64,000 nt of DNA from Pteria penguin (lineage: Eukaryota; Mollusca; Bivalvia; Pterioida; Pteriidae): positions 62,907,393-62,971,392 of the forward strand of contig CM068581.1 of NCBI GenBank assembly GCA_035048485.1. Reading direction: 5' to 3'. Shown one piece after another: positions 41,262-54,360 of the stretch. Made by a program: the position numbers and the translations under genes. Under the pieces are notes generated by a model. That model saw only the letters and a program-made list of their open reading frames with translations, searched no databases and was not told where the DNA came from. How positions within the stretch are numbered: the stretch's first letter is position 1; every line of letters begins with the position of its first letter.

Positions 41262-41640
41262 GTGTATTTAGTGAAAAAAGAATCCATCGGTATTCTTATG
41301 GGCACTACTGGTGCATCTTTACTAGCCAAATCCGTCCTTTATTGTACGAAGCTGAATTTATGCAAATCTCCTGTGTCAACATTCAAATTTAGCACATTCA
41401 GATATACTGATGATGTATTGTCCAAAAATAATAAAAGGTTTTATACATATGCAACGCAATATATCATTACGAACTGGAAAATTAAAGATAATCCTAAAGA
41501 AATCCTATTCCTGCTTGTACCTGGAACTTCTATTGAACATTGACAAATACGGTAATATTACTACTTCACTATTAGATAGATGTGAAAATTGAATTTCCCC
41601 CTATAATTCCATCTAATGGAATGAATGCGATAACATTTTC
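41262..41640 (+). mobile_element. RT fragment, second Penelope-like family
   Basis: The plus strand reads KKESIGILMGTTGASLLAKS (motif B region) then FSTFRYTDDVLSKNN, where YTDD stands for the catalytic YxDD. After a frameshift it continues LLLNIDKYGNITTSLLDRC. This is the same general family as the inverted piece at 25683-25915. It is short and broken, flanked by inverted copies of a dispersed repeat at about 40945 and 42155. Confidence 0.6.
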
Positions 41641-41847
41641 CCAGTTTTTACATTTGACAAACCGAAACGTCGTTGCACTTATCCACAGCTCTGTCCATGC
41701 ATATCTGCCATTTGAAAATACTACCAAACTATACTAGAGGTTTTCACATTGGTTGTAAAGTTTGCTACTGCTGGATCAATCACTGTTACATATTTTTATT
41801 TTTTATTCATTTCAGTTTTTAAGAGGAAACATTAACTATGCATAAAC

Positions 41848-41850
<3 letters not shown>

Positions 41851-41915
<65 letters not shown>

Positions 41916-41916
41916 G
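41851..41916. repeat. Compound (CT)n(CA)n microsatellite
   Basis: About 46 bp of CT, then about 20 bp of CA. Confidence 0.95.
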
Positions 41917-43624
41917 CATGAAAAGGAGACTTTAAATCGTGTCTGAAACAAGTGAGAAAGACAGTTCCTTTATAGTGTATCTTTATTTGTTAAAACATCT
42001 ACATAAACAATATGCATTCAAATTAAGCATGGTGTAATACATTTTATTTTCATAGAATTTATGACATTCCAATTTACTAAAGGAAAACATAAAAATGCTG
42101 AAAAAATTGTCTATGGTCCTTGTAAATGCAACATAATTGTCCACATAAATTTAATGTAAAATACAAAAGTAACTGGTGTCACATGACTATGGCACTAACA
42201 ACAATGTACCGCAGTTTAATTTAATGCGTTTTTCATTTATTACATATGTATCTCAACAAAATGTAAGCAAGTTAAGCTATGATTTAGCTTACAAATAGAA
42301 TATACATTTGAGTTTAAGAAAACATTGTGCACTTTAAAATAATCAAATGTTGGAGCTTGTTCTGTTTTAGACTAACATAGATTCGGTCTTTTTCTTGAGA
42401 GAAGAGACATAACGTGTGGAAACACGAACCTGGCACAAGAAATTGATATTGGTATATATGCTTCTACGATTATTATACAATGAAAAAAACTATACATGTT
42501 CTGATTTTAAAACCAATATTAAATCCCATTTCTAGTACAACGGTGCAATTAGAAAATCGCCAGTCACTATAAGCAAATCTATAACGAAAACAAGATTAAG
42601 ACACAAACGTGAAAGATCAGTTACACAAGATTTCTGTCAATGTCGTCACGGTACTTTAGGAATTAACAACCCGAGACTGGTGTAATTGTTGTCGTAGTAC
42701 TTATGTGAATAACCGACGTAAACAGTATGTGTTCTTTAAAATTTCATTTTAATGTGGATTCGTTCACTAAGTTGAGAAAAGTCGAGGACTGTGTCGTGGG
42801 CATTGATATTAAAAAGTATGAATTCGATAAAGCATCACTGTATGCCCCATATTAAAATTCCAATTAAACTACTTCAAATTCGGTGTTTCGTTTTTATCAA
42901 AAGTAATTGAGATTCCTTACCTAGAGCATGTTTGTAAAACTTATGTCCCCGCGTTGGCTTAATTCATAGCAGCAACAAACCTTCCAAAATTATGAGTTTC
43001 ATGGGTCATAACTCCTATAAATATTACCAGTGGTGTAGTATTGCCTTTTGACATATTAACCCTCAAATCTATAGACATCCTTCCCTTTTAATAACATTTT
43101 AAATTACCCCTGTTAAAATAACTTAAAACCGGTAAAATATGTGGTGAAATATGATCAAATTCTGATAAGCATTTAAGGATAGAGGCGGGAGTCATTTTTT
43201 TTATATCTCCGTGTTGAAGAGTTCCACCCTGTCCGTTTACGATCCAATTCAATTGTTAGTCACACTTCATTGCTCATATAAATCATGATTCATAATCTGA
43301 GTAGTCATTATAATTCTCTAAGGAAAGGAAATGAATCAATTGAAACCTCTGTTCAGAGGGAATCTGAAGAAAGGTAATTTTGTGATATATATTTTCGGAA
43401 GGGTATACTTGCATGACCCCCTCCCTTGTCCAGGACCTTTTTCCAAAAATGACGGTGTTTACCAATGATCATAATATTTTGCATTCTATCATGAAACATG
43501 AAAGCAATGTCAATTAGATACAGTCATTATTACAGGAAAATTGTCAAAGAGTCTAGTGCAAAACCTGCATGTATTATGATATACCGTTTTGGACAATTAT
43601 TCTCAGTGGGGCAAATATTTCCAA

Positions 43625-43760
43625 TCATTTTCTTGGTTGGTTGGTTGATTGGTGCTTTACGTCGCTTTCAACAATATTTCAGTTATATCGCGACATGGAA
43701 GCAGGAGGTTACCAACCTCTTAAACATAGTGGCGCAACCCGGGCATTTTCTTGGAATTGC
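43625..43760. repeat. Mollusc-type dispersed repeat
   Basis: Contains ggttggttgattggtgcttt, acgtcgctttcaacaatattt and ggcgcaacccgggc. From memory similar text is scattered in many mollusc genomes. No functional box A/B pair is evident. Confidence 0.4.
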
Positions 43761-44284
43761 CTGATAGGTATTTTATATACTTGCATATTTGTATACATGC
43801 ATACTCTTTTATGCGTTTTTGCAAAGACTGCAATGCATATTGTAGGTACTGAGCGTTGTGCTGGCAAGAGTATATCATCAAGAGAGATAACTCTTATTCA
43901 TGGTTTACAGAATAAATGCAAGTGTCACTTTCCCAGTGCCATTTTCATAAAAGGTACAAGGGAAAGGTGCCAAGCTCCTGTCTTTATTTAGAAATATGTA
44001 TTTCAGAGATCTTGTATTTGAATTCTGAACAGAAAATATCTGCTAGAAAATTTTCTATTGTGAATTGTGTATTTCTGCCTATATGAGGCAATGAAGAAAT
44101 TCCATGTTCTGTCAAATCATGAAGTTGGAAAATCTCAAAATGTTTATTGGTAGCCATATCAAAGGTAACAGTGAATATCAATAATGCTCAAGTTTAATAC
44201 AGCACCTCAAAATTGATAGTAAAATTTGAAAATTGAATAACCGGATCTGTCCTTAATAACATAATATATGAGAATCACCTGGAA

Positions 44285-44680
44285 ACGAATAATTTCAGCC
44301 TTTTCTATCAGATGTATTACTCCAAAATCAATAGGATTTTTCCTCTCTTGATAAGGAAACATATATCCACATTTGGTTTGAATTAGATGAAAGGTGCTTG
44401 AGTAATCATCTAAAAACCAATAATAAACAATTTTTATCAGCTGTGACCTTTAAACTTTTGACCCAAATATCAATAAGGTTATTCCTCTTTTGTTATGAAA
44501 GGTACTTCAGGTATCATGAGGAAACCAATAATTACAGTCTATTTTCATCAGCTTTGACCTTCACCTGTGACGTTTAAGCCAAAGATCTATAGATTTCTTC
44601 CTTAAGTAAGTATATATGCAAATTTGGTTTGAATCTGTGAAAAGGTACTTCAGTTATCATCCGGAAATCAATGTGTGTAT
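44285..44680. repeat. Degenerate tandem repeat
   Basis: Three to four diverged monomers of about 110 bp, with recurring words tttggtttgaat, gaaaggtacttcag, tatcat.aggaaacca and atcagctttgacc. Confidence 0.6.
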
Positions 44681-44841
44681 AGAAATTAATATGCGATACA
44701 TGTATTTAAAAGTAAAGAATCTCAAAAACTGAAAATTAGATAAAAAAATCCAATAAAGGAAAAATATTCAGTCGTTTTATCCCATTTACAGGAAAATATC
44801 CGACATTTAAATATCCCAATAAAGCATGTTCGTATTTTCTT

Positions 44842-44847
44842 TTTATT
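44842..44847 (-). terminator. Candidate poly(A) signal of gene B
   Basis: AATAAA on the minus strand about 160 bases after the TAA of gene B, a spacing like that in gene A. Confidence 0.45.
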
Positions 44848-45004
44848 AATGAAAGATAGAAAATTGTACGTGTTATACAGCCTGGTCATATGTTTTCTGT
44901 ATTCACTTTGCTCTCAGTTTGTCTTGGAAATATTATCGGTGTCAACAGTCCACTAAAATTAACTTATAACATGAATTCATTTTATCATGAAAGTTTTTTA
45001 CTAT

Positions 45005-48000
45005 TTATGTAGACTTCTTATCATCCGGTGTACAACCGAGAATGTCCAATCGGAGGCTTACGTGATTATACCATGACCTTGGTTGAATTGTAATTCCTGT
45101 TGTCATTACAGATAATTTTCCCAAGAAATTGGTGACTTTTGTGTCCCTATCTGAATTGGCAATAAACCTCTGCAAATTCAAGAAATACAAAAATATGAAA
45201 AAAAAAAAGCAAAACATGTATTTATGAAGTAGAAATTATCAAGATGACAAAAAGAAATTTATATTCCTTGTGTTACTTACTTTTGGGATACGATACGACT
45301 TGACTCCATCTTTTCCGATATAATAAACATCGAATGATTCCACCCATTGGTCATAATCATAACGTCCCTTCGTGACAATTCCTGTGACTGTTCTAGGTGA
45401 AGTAAACATAACCTGACCAATATTAAAGGGAATGTTCACGATTTAACATTGCTGACCAATTACACAGAATGACTTCAAATGCACAACGTTGGACAGTAAC
45501 AAAAATACAGTCGTTCTATATTAACATCAGAAAAAGATCACATAAACTAGTAAGAGATAAGATGTGAGCACACACATTAAATAAAATATATTGAAATTAA
45601 TATGGGAGAAAAAAGGGGTAGACTGTCAGAGGTTGGAAAAAGTGTGAGTGAGAGATAGACGTTACTTATTTTTCAAGACATAGGCCAGGTCAGAACGTGT
45701 TAGAATTCTGAATAGAGTTCATTGGAATGTTAAGTTAGTAGTGTAAATACAAACTTAGATTATCAGAGTTGACACATATGTTCACTATTTTGAGAGGACG
45801 CATTGTGTTTAATAAAGATCCAAGTAAAAATCAAATTATTTAAATTAGTGAGAGGGAAAACATATAAGGAAGATACAAGCTGAGAGGGCGATTCCTTTTA
45901 TTTCTAGACGTTAAGATCGATGAAAAAAAAGGTAGATGAAATGCAAATTGTACTTTCGGGACTAGGACCATCAATGTTGACATATATGTTTCCAAAGGAG
46001 AAAGGTTGAAGACATTGGGTTTTTTAATGTCATTCAGTTAAAGTCACAGATGTTGTTTAGATATGCTTCATAAATATAATTTCATAATTGTTATAAATGT
46101 CTTTTATGTCGCATTTTCGTCTGACAATTTCTTTACGATCAACCATGACAGAAATATTTTCTGTCGGAGGATTGTATGTACCAAACTACACTCGGGGTCA
46201 TTCATCCAAACTTAATGTTATAGTGTACTGGGGAAATTTTCTTGTATGACCCCGTAATTTCTACACGTTTCATTCTAACTTATATGTAATAGATTTTTCT
46301 TATGATATGAAGGTAACTTGTATCGACTTTTAATCAGGGTCAAATTTGCTAAGGTCAACGCTTTCCTATATTAAATTGGCATGTACCACATTTATACTTT
46401 TCATTCGCAGTTTATGCTCCGAAAAAACCGTTTGTGATAAGATATAACCTCAAAGACTGTTTATGTATAGTCATATATTGTGGATCTATGGTCAATGTCG
46501 AATTGCGTGAAGTAGTAGATGGTTGAAGATACTGAATTGAAATTTGTGATTTTTGCTAAAAAATAAAGAGATGAAGTTTTTATTATGCGTTCGTCCGTTT
46601 GATCTTTACTTTTTATTTGCCCATTATAAAAACTCTTCATAAATTAAATAAAAATTAATCTTTCATTTCTCAATTTCAGACTCTACCATCACTACCATAG
46701 AAGATCATTGCTGTCTCACCTTGATCCATTCATCCTTACAGTTGTTGAGAGCCGCCCATGCCCTGTTTCCTGAAATCCCATAGTCGTGGAAACTGTGATC
46801 ATAAATCGAAGATTTTGTGACGTTTCCTTCACCAATAATAGAATGGTTGCAAGCTTAAATATAGGAAATGCAAAACGTGATGAAAAATATGTAAAACCAC
46901 AACACAAATCAATTTAATGTAAACTTTTAATTATAATTTCAATTCAATTTCTTTACTTTATAATCTTGTTGAAACGGTATTGTTCAGTCGGTAGCTTGCA
47001 TGTGCCCGTGAGAAGTGTCTCCTATTTGTTAGCCACACCTACTTGGAGATACACGAATCTCCTGTTAACTAGACACATCCACCATGAATTGCCAAACACA
47101 TACCACGGAAAGAAACCTTTTAATACCGCAGAGACAAGATGAACGTGGACAAAACTTTATTGAAAGACTTGCAGCCTTTCATCAGTACAAGATATATCAT
47201 AACACTTTGGAATTTTAAGTGCTCCACCAAAAATAGAAATGAAGTGATGTATAATACCAAAGAAACTAGTGCCATGTTAACAGCGTACTAATTGACATAC
47301 ATAGATCCATAGAAACCTGAGAATTGCTTTGCATTATTTTCGTAAAAAGACAATGCGTACCTTCTTATATGTCTTTTGGTGAACTTTTGCGTACATTCCA
47401 CTTATTTCAATGGCAAACGTATATACTTTTACCGTCAATGTTATACCTCGCACAGTATGATAATTCATGAGATAGAAATTTAGAGAACAATAAACGTAAT
47501 TGTGAAGAATATGACGTCGTATTTGATACATTGAAAGATACTGTATCTAGAAAAAAGGAAATTTTCTTACTGTAAGCACATGGTCATATTTCTAATTTTA
47601 GTGGTCAATGAATAATATTTGTAAGTCCTTAATGAAGCTTTCATTTTCTCGCAAGTCGCTTTTATAATAGAAATGTCACTGCGAAGAAACCTGCTACCTA
47701 AATACGAACAAAACACTAGCATGGAATGCCACATGAACATGTACATAAACAAAACCAACCAAAAACCTGGCAGCTGTGCTCAAATGCAGACCATGATTTC
47801 CCAGACACACATGTAGACGTAAACTCCAATTCTGTGGTATTATATTCAAGACATGTACATGTAATTGTTGGAGGATCAAATGATGTCTTGCAGGTAGCAT
47901 TTCTAACATAGGGTTGAATACTTGTACAGTCTGGAATAAAAAGCATGTTTTATGCATTTTATGTAACATGATTATATATTCAAGGAACAAATTCCGTCAG

Positions 48001-51000
48001 TGCACTTTCATTCCGCCATATGTATGTGTGCTTATTATGAGGTCGTCGTGCAGTGCAACTGATCCCATGTACTGTGGTTAATTTCTAAGTGGGAAAAGTA
48101 GGAGTTTTGTTGCTATTAATCTCATTTCACAAAGGATATTACCCTTTTATGATAATCAGTATTCTTAACTTTTCGTTTGTGCTTTAAGAGGGACAGGGAA
48201 AGACATCTGACTTAGTTGTAGAGCAGAAGTAACGAAAGAGATGTACAATAAAAGCTGATAAAAAGTAATTGAATACATGAAATGACATTTAAAAAATACT
48301 GATTGTACGACAGATGCGATACCGACTTAAGACGGTCAATTGAGGTACTAAAGTGTTCTGGTGTTTGTGATCCTCTATATTAAGTCCGATTTTTTTCGCA
48401 ACTGATTTCATGATACCGCAGTTTTTGCTTGTACTTAATGGAAATTCATAGTTGATTAACACTCACAGATAGGAATGCAAACAATTTGTCCTGAAGATAA
48501 CGTTTCACCCACTTCAGCAGCTTGGCAGTTTGCATAGTGGAGATCTTTCTGGAAAGCAAATTCAATTCAATATTACTTACTTATATCATTTACAAAGCCA
48601 CTTGATATACATGGACTTTAAAAATTAAATTAACCGCACAGGGAATGAATGCCCAAAATATAACAAGAGTATTTCATAAAATATGCTGTAACCGTTTCTT
48701 TGATTTGTTAGAATTATTTTTCAATAACATCATCATATGCTACACTCAACCTCTATATTGACAGTCTAAAATAGTCATTAATTCAGTCATATCTAAGATA
48801 TAAATATCGTTATAGACATATATTGTTCCATGTTGTACAATGTACTCATACCGTTTACATGTTTATAAAATTATTATTGCCACTGGATCGATAGCACTGC
48901 TGGTAGATGTCAACTCCTCTTTACTGCATAGCTGTCCTTCGACAGGGATTGGCTCTTGCTTTCCTGCCAGTTGAGTTATCTGTTTGCTCTTCAAATTTTT
49001 AGGATAACTAGCTTCCAGTTTGAGCATCGCTGAGAAGACATAAATTGTCGAAATGCGCATATGGTGCAATAAATTATTAGTTAGTGGGCTGTCAGTTCCT
49101 GTGGTGTTACCCGCCTAGATTTTAATACCTTTAATAATTTGTTTGGCTTTTGTCAAATTAAATGACCGTCATAAGTCGGTATCGTAATTGCACTACAATC
49201 AAATATTTTTGTAATCTGTTATAAGTTCTAGTATATTATTTATATTCATGTATTGTATAGCTCCATGGTGACTTCTGCCACATAACTGAGCCACTAACTC
49301 CTCTTTTATCTTTCTGTATACTTACCTGAAGTATGTACTTCGAAAGCACCAAAACCAAAAAGGTTCGTGGTGGCCTAGAATAACTTGCGCATATGGTGCA
49401 ATAAACTATCAGTTGGTGGGCTGTTAGTTCCCGAGGTGTTATGGGTCTATATTTTATACCTATATACTTACCGGAAGTATGTACTTCGAAAACACCAAAA
49501 AATGGTTTATAGCGGCCTAGAATAACTCAGTATTTTAAATATAAATTATTTATACCGGGTACGTTTAAGTTATGATACTAACTGTAATTTTAGAAATGGT
49601 ACCCAGAAAAGACATGAAACATCTGTAGCCTTCAAAAGTATAACAGATACTGTTTTCCGGAAAAATAAGAATCACATAATTACTTTGAATTTGTGCTTTC
49701 TTACTCCCGTACATTATGCTGACAGAAAAATAAATCAGCAATATTAACTTATTCGTTATGCTTGGATTTCACTGAAAATGTTCATGACAAAAGTACCGAC
49801 CTACTTGAAAAAAAATTACTTAAAATTATTTAAAGAAAAATAAATACGAACACTAGACTACCTAATTTTATTACTACAAAGCCGTATACGCGGCTACAGT
49901 TTACTGGCAACAAAAATGATCTCCGATGATATTCTGGCTATATATATGCTAATGTGGATTAAGTTTTGTGATTAATCAAAATATAAGTCCGTATGACTTC
50001 CAAACGTAGTGCGAAAAAACAAAACAAAAACAAAACAACCCCCCCCCCCAAAGAAAAGACGAAAAAAGGAAAAGAAAGGAAGGAAAGAAACAAAAGAAAA
50101 ATGCAAATCTGACCGATGGAGGTGAGGATCATAACAAAGTAAGCATACTGAGTACGTGTTAACGCGTCAGGGAGAGAAAGGCAGCAGTTTCTCTAGTAAA
50201 GTTAATGGCGTACTGAGGGATTTACAAGCTTGATTTTTCTACCCCAATACGGCAATAGGTAATCACACACCTAAACTTAATGGAACTTCTCAGCTATACG
50301 CGTCCGCTTCGAGTTTTACCGGTCTAATCCTTTCATGAGAAGAGGTCAGAAGCATTCCGGATATTTACGGTTTTACGTCATTCATTTCACGTAAATGTGA
50401 CGGCATCTACCTGATGCATTGCATAGAAATTATGACCTTTGCAATAGACCCAACCGAAGCAGTGAGGGATCTTTTACGCGCCACACCTACCGTAACACGG
50501 AATCTCGGTTTTTAATGTCTCATCCGAAAGACAGAACACCGGTGCGTCCAGGGCGGGAGTCGAACCCGGGACTTCTCGATCATGAGCCGAGCACTCTATC
50601 CACTGGGCCACACGGGCTTCGTTTTTAATAATAATTGAAGAGTAATAAATCACAAAACAAAAACATTCCCCACCCCCAAAAAATAATAATAAACTAGAAA
50701 AGAGAGAAAAATAGAAGAAAAAATCAAAGCAACCAAAGAACCCCCCCCCCCAAAAAAACAAAACAAAACAAAAAAAAAAAAAAGAGAAAAAAACAAGAAA
50801 CAAAAAGAAAATACGAAGAAACAAACGGCAACAAACAGCAAACAACAGAACAGTCAAACAAACAAACCATAAAAGAAAAACAAAAGCAAAAACAAAATAA
50901 AAAGTTCTGTAGAACATTTTTCAGAAAGTTTCCACTAGTCCATAAATTGTTTATACAAATGGAATAAAATAGAAATATCACAATCATCAGTAGAATAATA

Positions 51001-51348
51001 ATCATAGAAAGAGTTGTTTCCATGACATTCATGAGTTTTACTCACCTTCATTAATCTTGCATAAATAAAGTTGCGGGAATTTATCATTTGGACATCTTGT
51101 TGCAAGTGTGAATAACTGTATAGGCTACAAGTAAAACTGAGTTTTTCGAAATTCACTGACAAACAGCTTTTCTGTTTTTCACATTCCCTAATGCAGAGTT
51201 GGAGCGACATGATTTTATACTCATTGATATTGTCGGCATGAAGGTATGCATTATGAATAACTTCATATTCCATAGCTAAAATATTCTTTATGATATATAA
51301 GCACAAATACGACAAAAGTTCCAAAGTAGTTGAATTCATATTTTCCAT
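45005..51348 (-). CDS. Gene B: secreted PAN-CCP-F5/8C protein
   Basis: Six exons: 51046-51348 (or ATG at 51339), 48467-48548, 47760-47930, 46720-46853, 45281-45412 and 45005-45169; about 325 aa from the second ATG. Exon 1 has a hydrophobic leader (LELLSYLCLYIIKNILA) and a PAN/apple-like domain with MSLQLCIRECEKQKSCLSVN, nearly as in gene A. Exon 2 is a Cys linker of 82 nt, as in A. Exon 3 is a CCP domain (CTSIQPYVRNATC, VSGKSWSAFEHSC). Exons 4-6 make one F5/8-type-C domain (EGNVTKSSIYDHS; TGIVTKGRYDYDQWVESF; GITIQPRSWYNHVSLRLD, GC). Phases are 0, 1, 1, 0, 0, as in A. I chose the less usual donor GTTGGT for exon 3 because it keeps the phase; the nearer CAG/GTTTTT would break it. There are no TSP1 exons between CCP and F5/8C. 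Predicted secreted recognition protein; ligand unknown. Confidence 0.83.
46980..47120. repeat. Weak copy of Penelope-associated dispersed segment
   Basis: gcatgtgcccgtgagaagtg and ctcctatttgttagccacac resemble 25515-25570 at modest identity. Confidence 0.35.
49055..49525. repeat. Tandem duplication interrupted by a Penelope terminal repeat
   Basis: Two copies of a unit of about 150 bp start with gcgcatatggtgcaataaa at 49055 and 49387 and end with ggcctagaataact. The first copy is split by a 178-bp piece at 49137-49314. Confidence 0.75.
49137..49314 (+). mobile_element. Solo terminal repeat of Penelope-like element
   Basis: Matches 26412-26589 over its length (caaattaaatgaccgtc, taagtcggtatcgtaattgc, tggtgacttctgccacataa). 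There is no element coding sequence beside it. It lies in intron 1 of gene B. Confidence 0.85.
50370..50620 (-). mobile_element. tRNA-derived SINE, copy 2
   Basis: The minus strand starts near 50618 with a tRNA-like head: TGGCCCAGTGGATAGAGTGC (box A) and GGTTCGACTCC (box B). The body is as in copy 1, including cattaaaaaccgagattccg-type sequence and the tctttcggatgagac word. It lies in intron 1 of gene B, in gene orientation. Its head has no matching 3' acceptor strand. Confidence 0.85.
50640..50905. repeat. A/C-rich, T-poor low-complexity tract
   Basis: Some 265 bases dominated by A and C with poly-C and poly-A runs. A similar tract lies at 50006-50100 on the other side of the SINE. The G/F/V-rich overlapping minus-strand frames are artefacts. 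Confidence 0.8.
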
Positions 51349-51408
51349 GTGATGCCCTGTGTCGCTGTGTAGTACATCTACATGAATGGCATAAGAATGT
51401 TTCAACAT

Positions 51409-52850
51409 CTAACTATTATTTCACAAATGAAAATCGTTTAACTTACTTGACTTTAAAAAAATGCAATTTAATAATTGATCGCCAAAATCGTTATCTGATA
51501 GTTTTCAAAGTATAACATTAATTCTTGTTTCGTAATATATCATTAATTGTCTTGAGATTTTATCAAACAGAATGAGAAATTCATATAATGGACTATTTTT
51601 ACCGATAATTTCACTGTATTTCCTATATTTATTGGTTCTTGTCTTGTAATGAGAAACATTTTTATCTTGAGATACATCAAACAGAATTCAGAATGAAAAA
51701 CAAATAAAAAACCCCATATGTTTCTGTTTTCATTAATCATAACTTTTATCCTTAAGTACTTTGGATGTCTTCTCTGATATGGTGAATAGTTTGCAAAGCG
51801 CAGAGTTGCGCAGACATCAGACTCGTGCAATTCTTATATGAAAGACTGTTTGAAGGGAAAAGATAGGAAAATCGATAATATTTGAATGAATTGGATATTT
51901 GGTCAAGTTATCAAAATGTCTTTTTATGGAATGTTTTTTGGATGAAAATCTAACATTCTTTTATATAGCGGTTTACTCTGATTATCATAAAAGAAAAGGC
52001 GGCTGTTTCTCTAAAGGCCGTAAATCCATGCGTAAACGTAAGATTTACACCTGTTGTTACGTGCGAACAATCTGCGTTTCAATAAGGGTCGCAAATTTTC
52101 ACGTAAACGTATGTGTGGATGTGTAAAGTTACTACTGGATTTATATGAGAACTCTCTGGCAAAGAGGTAAATAAATCCTTCACAACGACGCAAAATTATT
52201 CCATCTTTTATGCTCTTACGTGAAAACGTGTCGTTGTTTGATAATATTTTAAGCGAATCCTCTCGTGCAAAAATAAATCAAGCTATTTATATATATAGTG
52301 GGAAAAATTTATTCAAAAAATTTACGAGGACTGACGTCATGCATGAGTGTTGGTTGACGTCACATTCTAGCGTACGTCATAAATTCACCTTGACGTAGTT
52401 TCTCGGTTATAAACGTCGGTTGTTTCGTCTGCTTATAATCCCATCAATGGAAGTTATAAATAAAAAAAATAATGAGAAAGCCTAACTGAAACGACATTTA
52501 AATGTCGGTCCTCGTCGAAAGTTACCATAGTAGAGCAGTATAATCAAGGTAAATTAACTCCTCTATTGACCAGTGACAGAAGAAGATGGCATAGCAGGAA
52601 ATAAACGTAAAGTAAGTTAGAAAATTCTTGCCCTGATTTTGACTAAAAGAATTATCTTGCTCAGTCACACAGTGAACAAATAATCTGTCTCCAATCGAAT
52701 AACTTAATTCAAAATCTTCAAAATCATACTTTGGAAAAAATTATGTGTAAAAACTCAGTTTTTCCTGGCGAGCTGTGCTCGTCAGAACTATACATAACAC
52801 AACATTTTATGTTATTATGATCTTTTGTTCTTCATCAGTTCAATCATAGA
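51409..52850. other. No gene seen upstream of gene B
   Basis: This is where the promoter of gene B should lie, but I see no convincing TATA or initiator element. Short frames at 51899-52126 and 52210-52398 lack domains. Confidence 0.35.
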
Positions 52851-52854
52851 CAAA

Positions 52855-54062
52855 TCTACCATATTTGTTACGTAAATTTAATGGCAAGATTTATCAGCGG
52901 ATAGTTGGGATTTCTATGGGTACTAACTGTGCACCTCTTAAAGCAGATTTGTTTCTATATTGTTATATGAGGGCTTTATGTATTCTGTTCAAAAGTTTAA
53001 ACGATTCGACCTCATTGAGATGTTTGATGATACCTCTAGTTACATGTATATATCTTGACGACATCTTAGTTATTTATAACTCTGAGTTTGAAAGATAGAT
53101 AGCTAACATATACACACTTGAACTTCAGTTAAACAAAGACAACATTTTTGATACAGAAACATTTTTCTTGGACCTATACGTTTAGACAGTTAACATTAAT
53201 AACAATAAAATTCATACTAATATTTATGATAAACATGACAATTTTAGATTTCCTGTTGTAAATTTCCCTTAGTTGGATACAGATGTTCCTAGACTAGACT
53301 CCCATCATATGGTGTTTATAAAATTCAGTTGCTTCGATTTGCAAGCGCCTGTACTAACGTTTTAGACTTTCAACAAAAATTTACAAATAACATTGGAACT
53401 TTCAGCTCAAGGTTACAAGTATCATAAACTTTGAAAAGCCTTCAGAAATTGTTTTATATCATATTCAGAACTTTTATCAAAATTCAGAAATATTACTTTG
53501 TATTAAATGAAATTTCTCATCCTAATTTCTACGGTGATCTTATGTACAAACTTAAGGGGGTCTAAGGTTCTAATAAGTTTATCTCGTCGGGTTCCAATAT
53601 AGTGAAAGGCATTCGTGATCTACAATAATATGACCCAGAAATTATCAAAAAGACAGTAATTCTTGCATTTACCCCTTCTCCACTCTGATATAGAGATTTT
53701 TACTTGAACCTGTGTGCTGACTAACAGGCGGTGGGGACTATATGGTGGGTCTTGTTGAAACCTTTTTCAAAGGAAAAATGGTCCTGAACCTCATTCCCTC
53801 TTACTGTTAATTGATTCTTTTCCAGATCAAGGGACGGAGCATTACTATACATGTTTATATTTTCATGACCTCTCAACCACCGAAAGTTGTTGATCCTTGC
53901 TATCAATATGGAGGATTATTCATAGATTCTTAAATGTGTGTTCTTTGATTTTATTGCTTTTGTGGAAAGTGGGGAGAAGGACCCGAAAACTAGAACTGAT
54001 TGACTACTGTCCTAAGTCGGTATCGCGACTGCACCTCAATCAAAAGTTTTTGTGATGTTCTT
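52855..54062 (+). mobile_element. Penelope-like element fragment 3
   Basis: The plus strand reads NGKIYQRIVGISMGTNCAPL (motif B) then CIYLDDILVIYNSEFER (catalytic YLDD, about 53045-53095), then HTNIYDKHDNFRFPVVNFP with multiple stops and shifts. The 3' part at 53700-53820 (ggcggtggggactatatggt; ctgaacctcattccctctta) matches 26050-26160, and taagtcggtatcgcgactgc near 54013 matches 26448. It stops before the terminal-repeat end. It is inactive. Confidence 0.75.
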
Positions 54063-54075
54063 GTAAAAAGTTGTG

Positions 54076-54164
54076 TTATATTCTAATTCGTTTCAATCAA
54101 ACGATTATAAATATTTTACAAAATAAACAAAACAAGTATATAAGAATGAAGCGCTCATGATGTG
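54076..54164. repeat. 89-bp direct repeat, copy 1 (DIRS 3' side)
   Basis: ttatattctaattcgtttca to aatgaagcgctcatgatgtg; the second copy is at 54910-54998, with few differences. Confidence 0.85.
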
Positions 54165-54182
54165 CGTTTTAATATATGTATA

Positions 54183-54360
54183 CAGTAAAACCTGTCTTAG
54201 CGGCCACCTCTATTAAGAGGTCACATGTCTATAAAGGTCACATTTTAAATTCCCAATATCTAAGTTTTCCTAGATAATAGACCTCTGTATCAAGGTCACC
54301 TGTCTATAAAGGCCACTTTTGACTTTTCCCATAGCTGACCTTAATAGACAGGTTTGACTG
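54183..54360. mobile_element. MITE, 178 bp, copy 1
   Basis: Ends CAGTAAAACCTGTCTTA and TAATAGACAGGTTTGACTG form terminal inverted repeats; it is flanked by TA on both sides. The interior has inverted words such as gtctataaaggtcac. It is non-coding. An opposite-orientation copy lies at 60719-60894. Confidence 0.8.

Noticed and set aside
47754..47763. Donor CAG/GTTTTT directly after the last CCP cysteine in gene B
   Set aside because: It would change the phase to 0 and break the join to the next exon; GTTGGT seven bases later keeps phase 1 as in gene A.
50545..50620. Possible functional tRNA gene
   Set aside because: Box A and box B are good, but the 3' acceptor strand does not pair and the body matches other SINE copies.
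50474..50917. 147-aa Phe/Val-rich minus-strand ORF
   Set aside because: Low-complexity tract fused in frame to SINE sequence.
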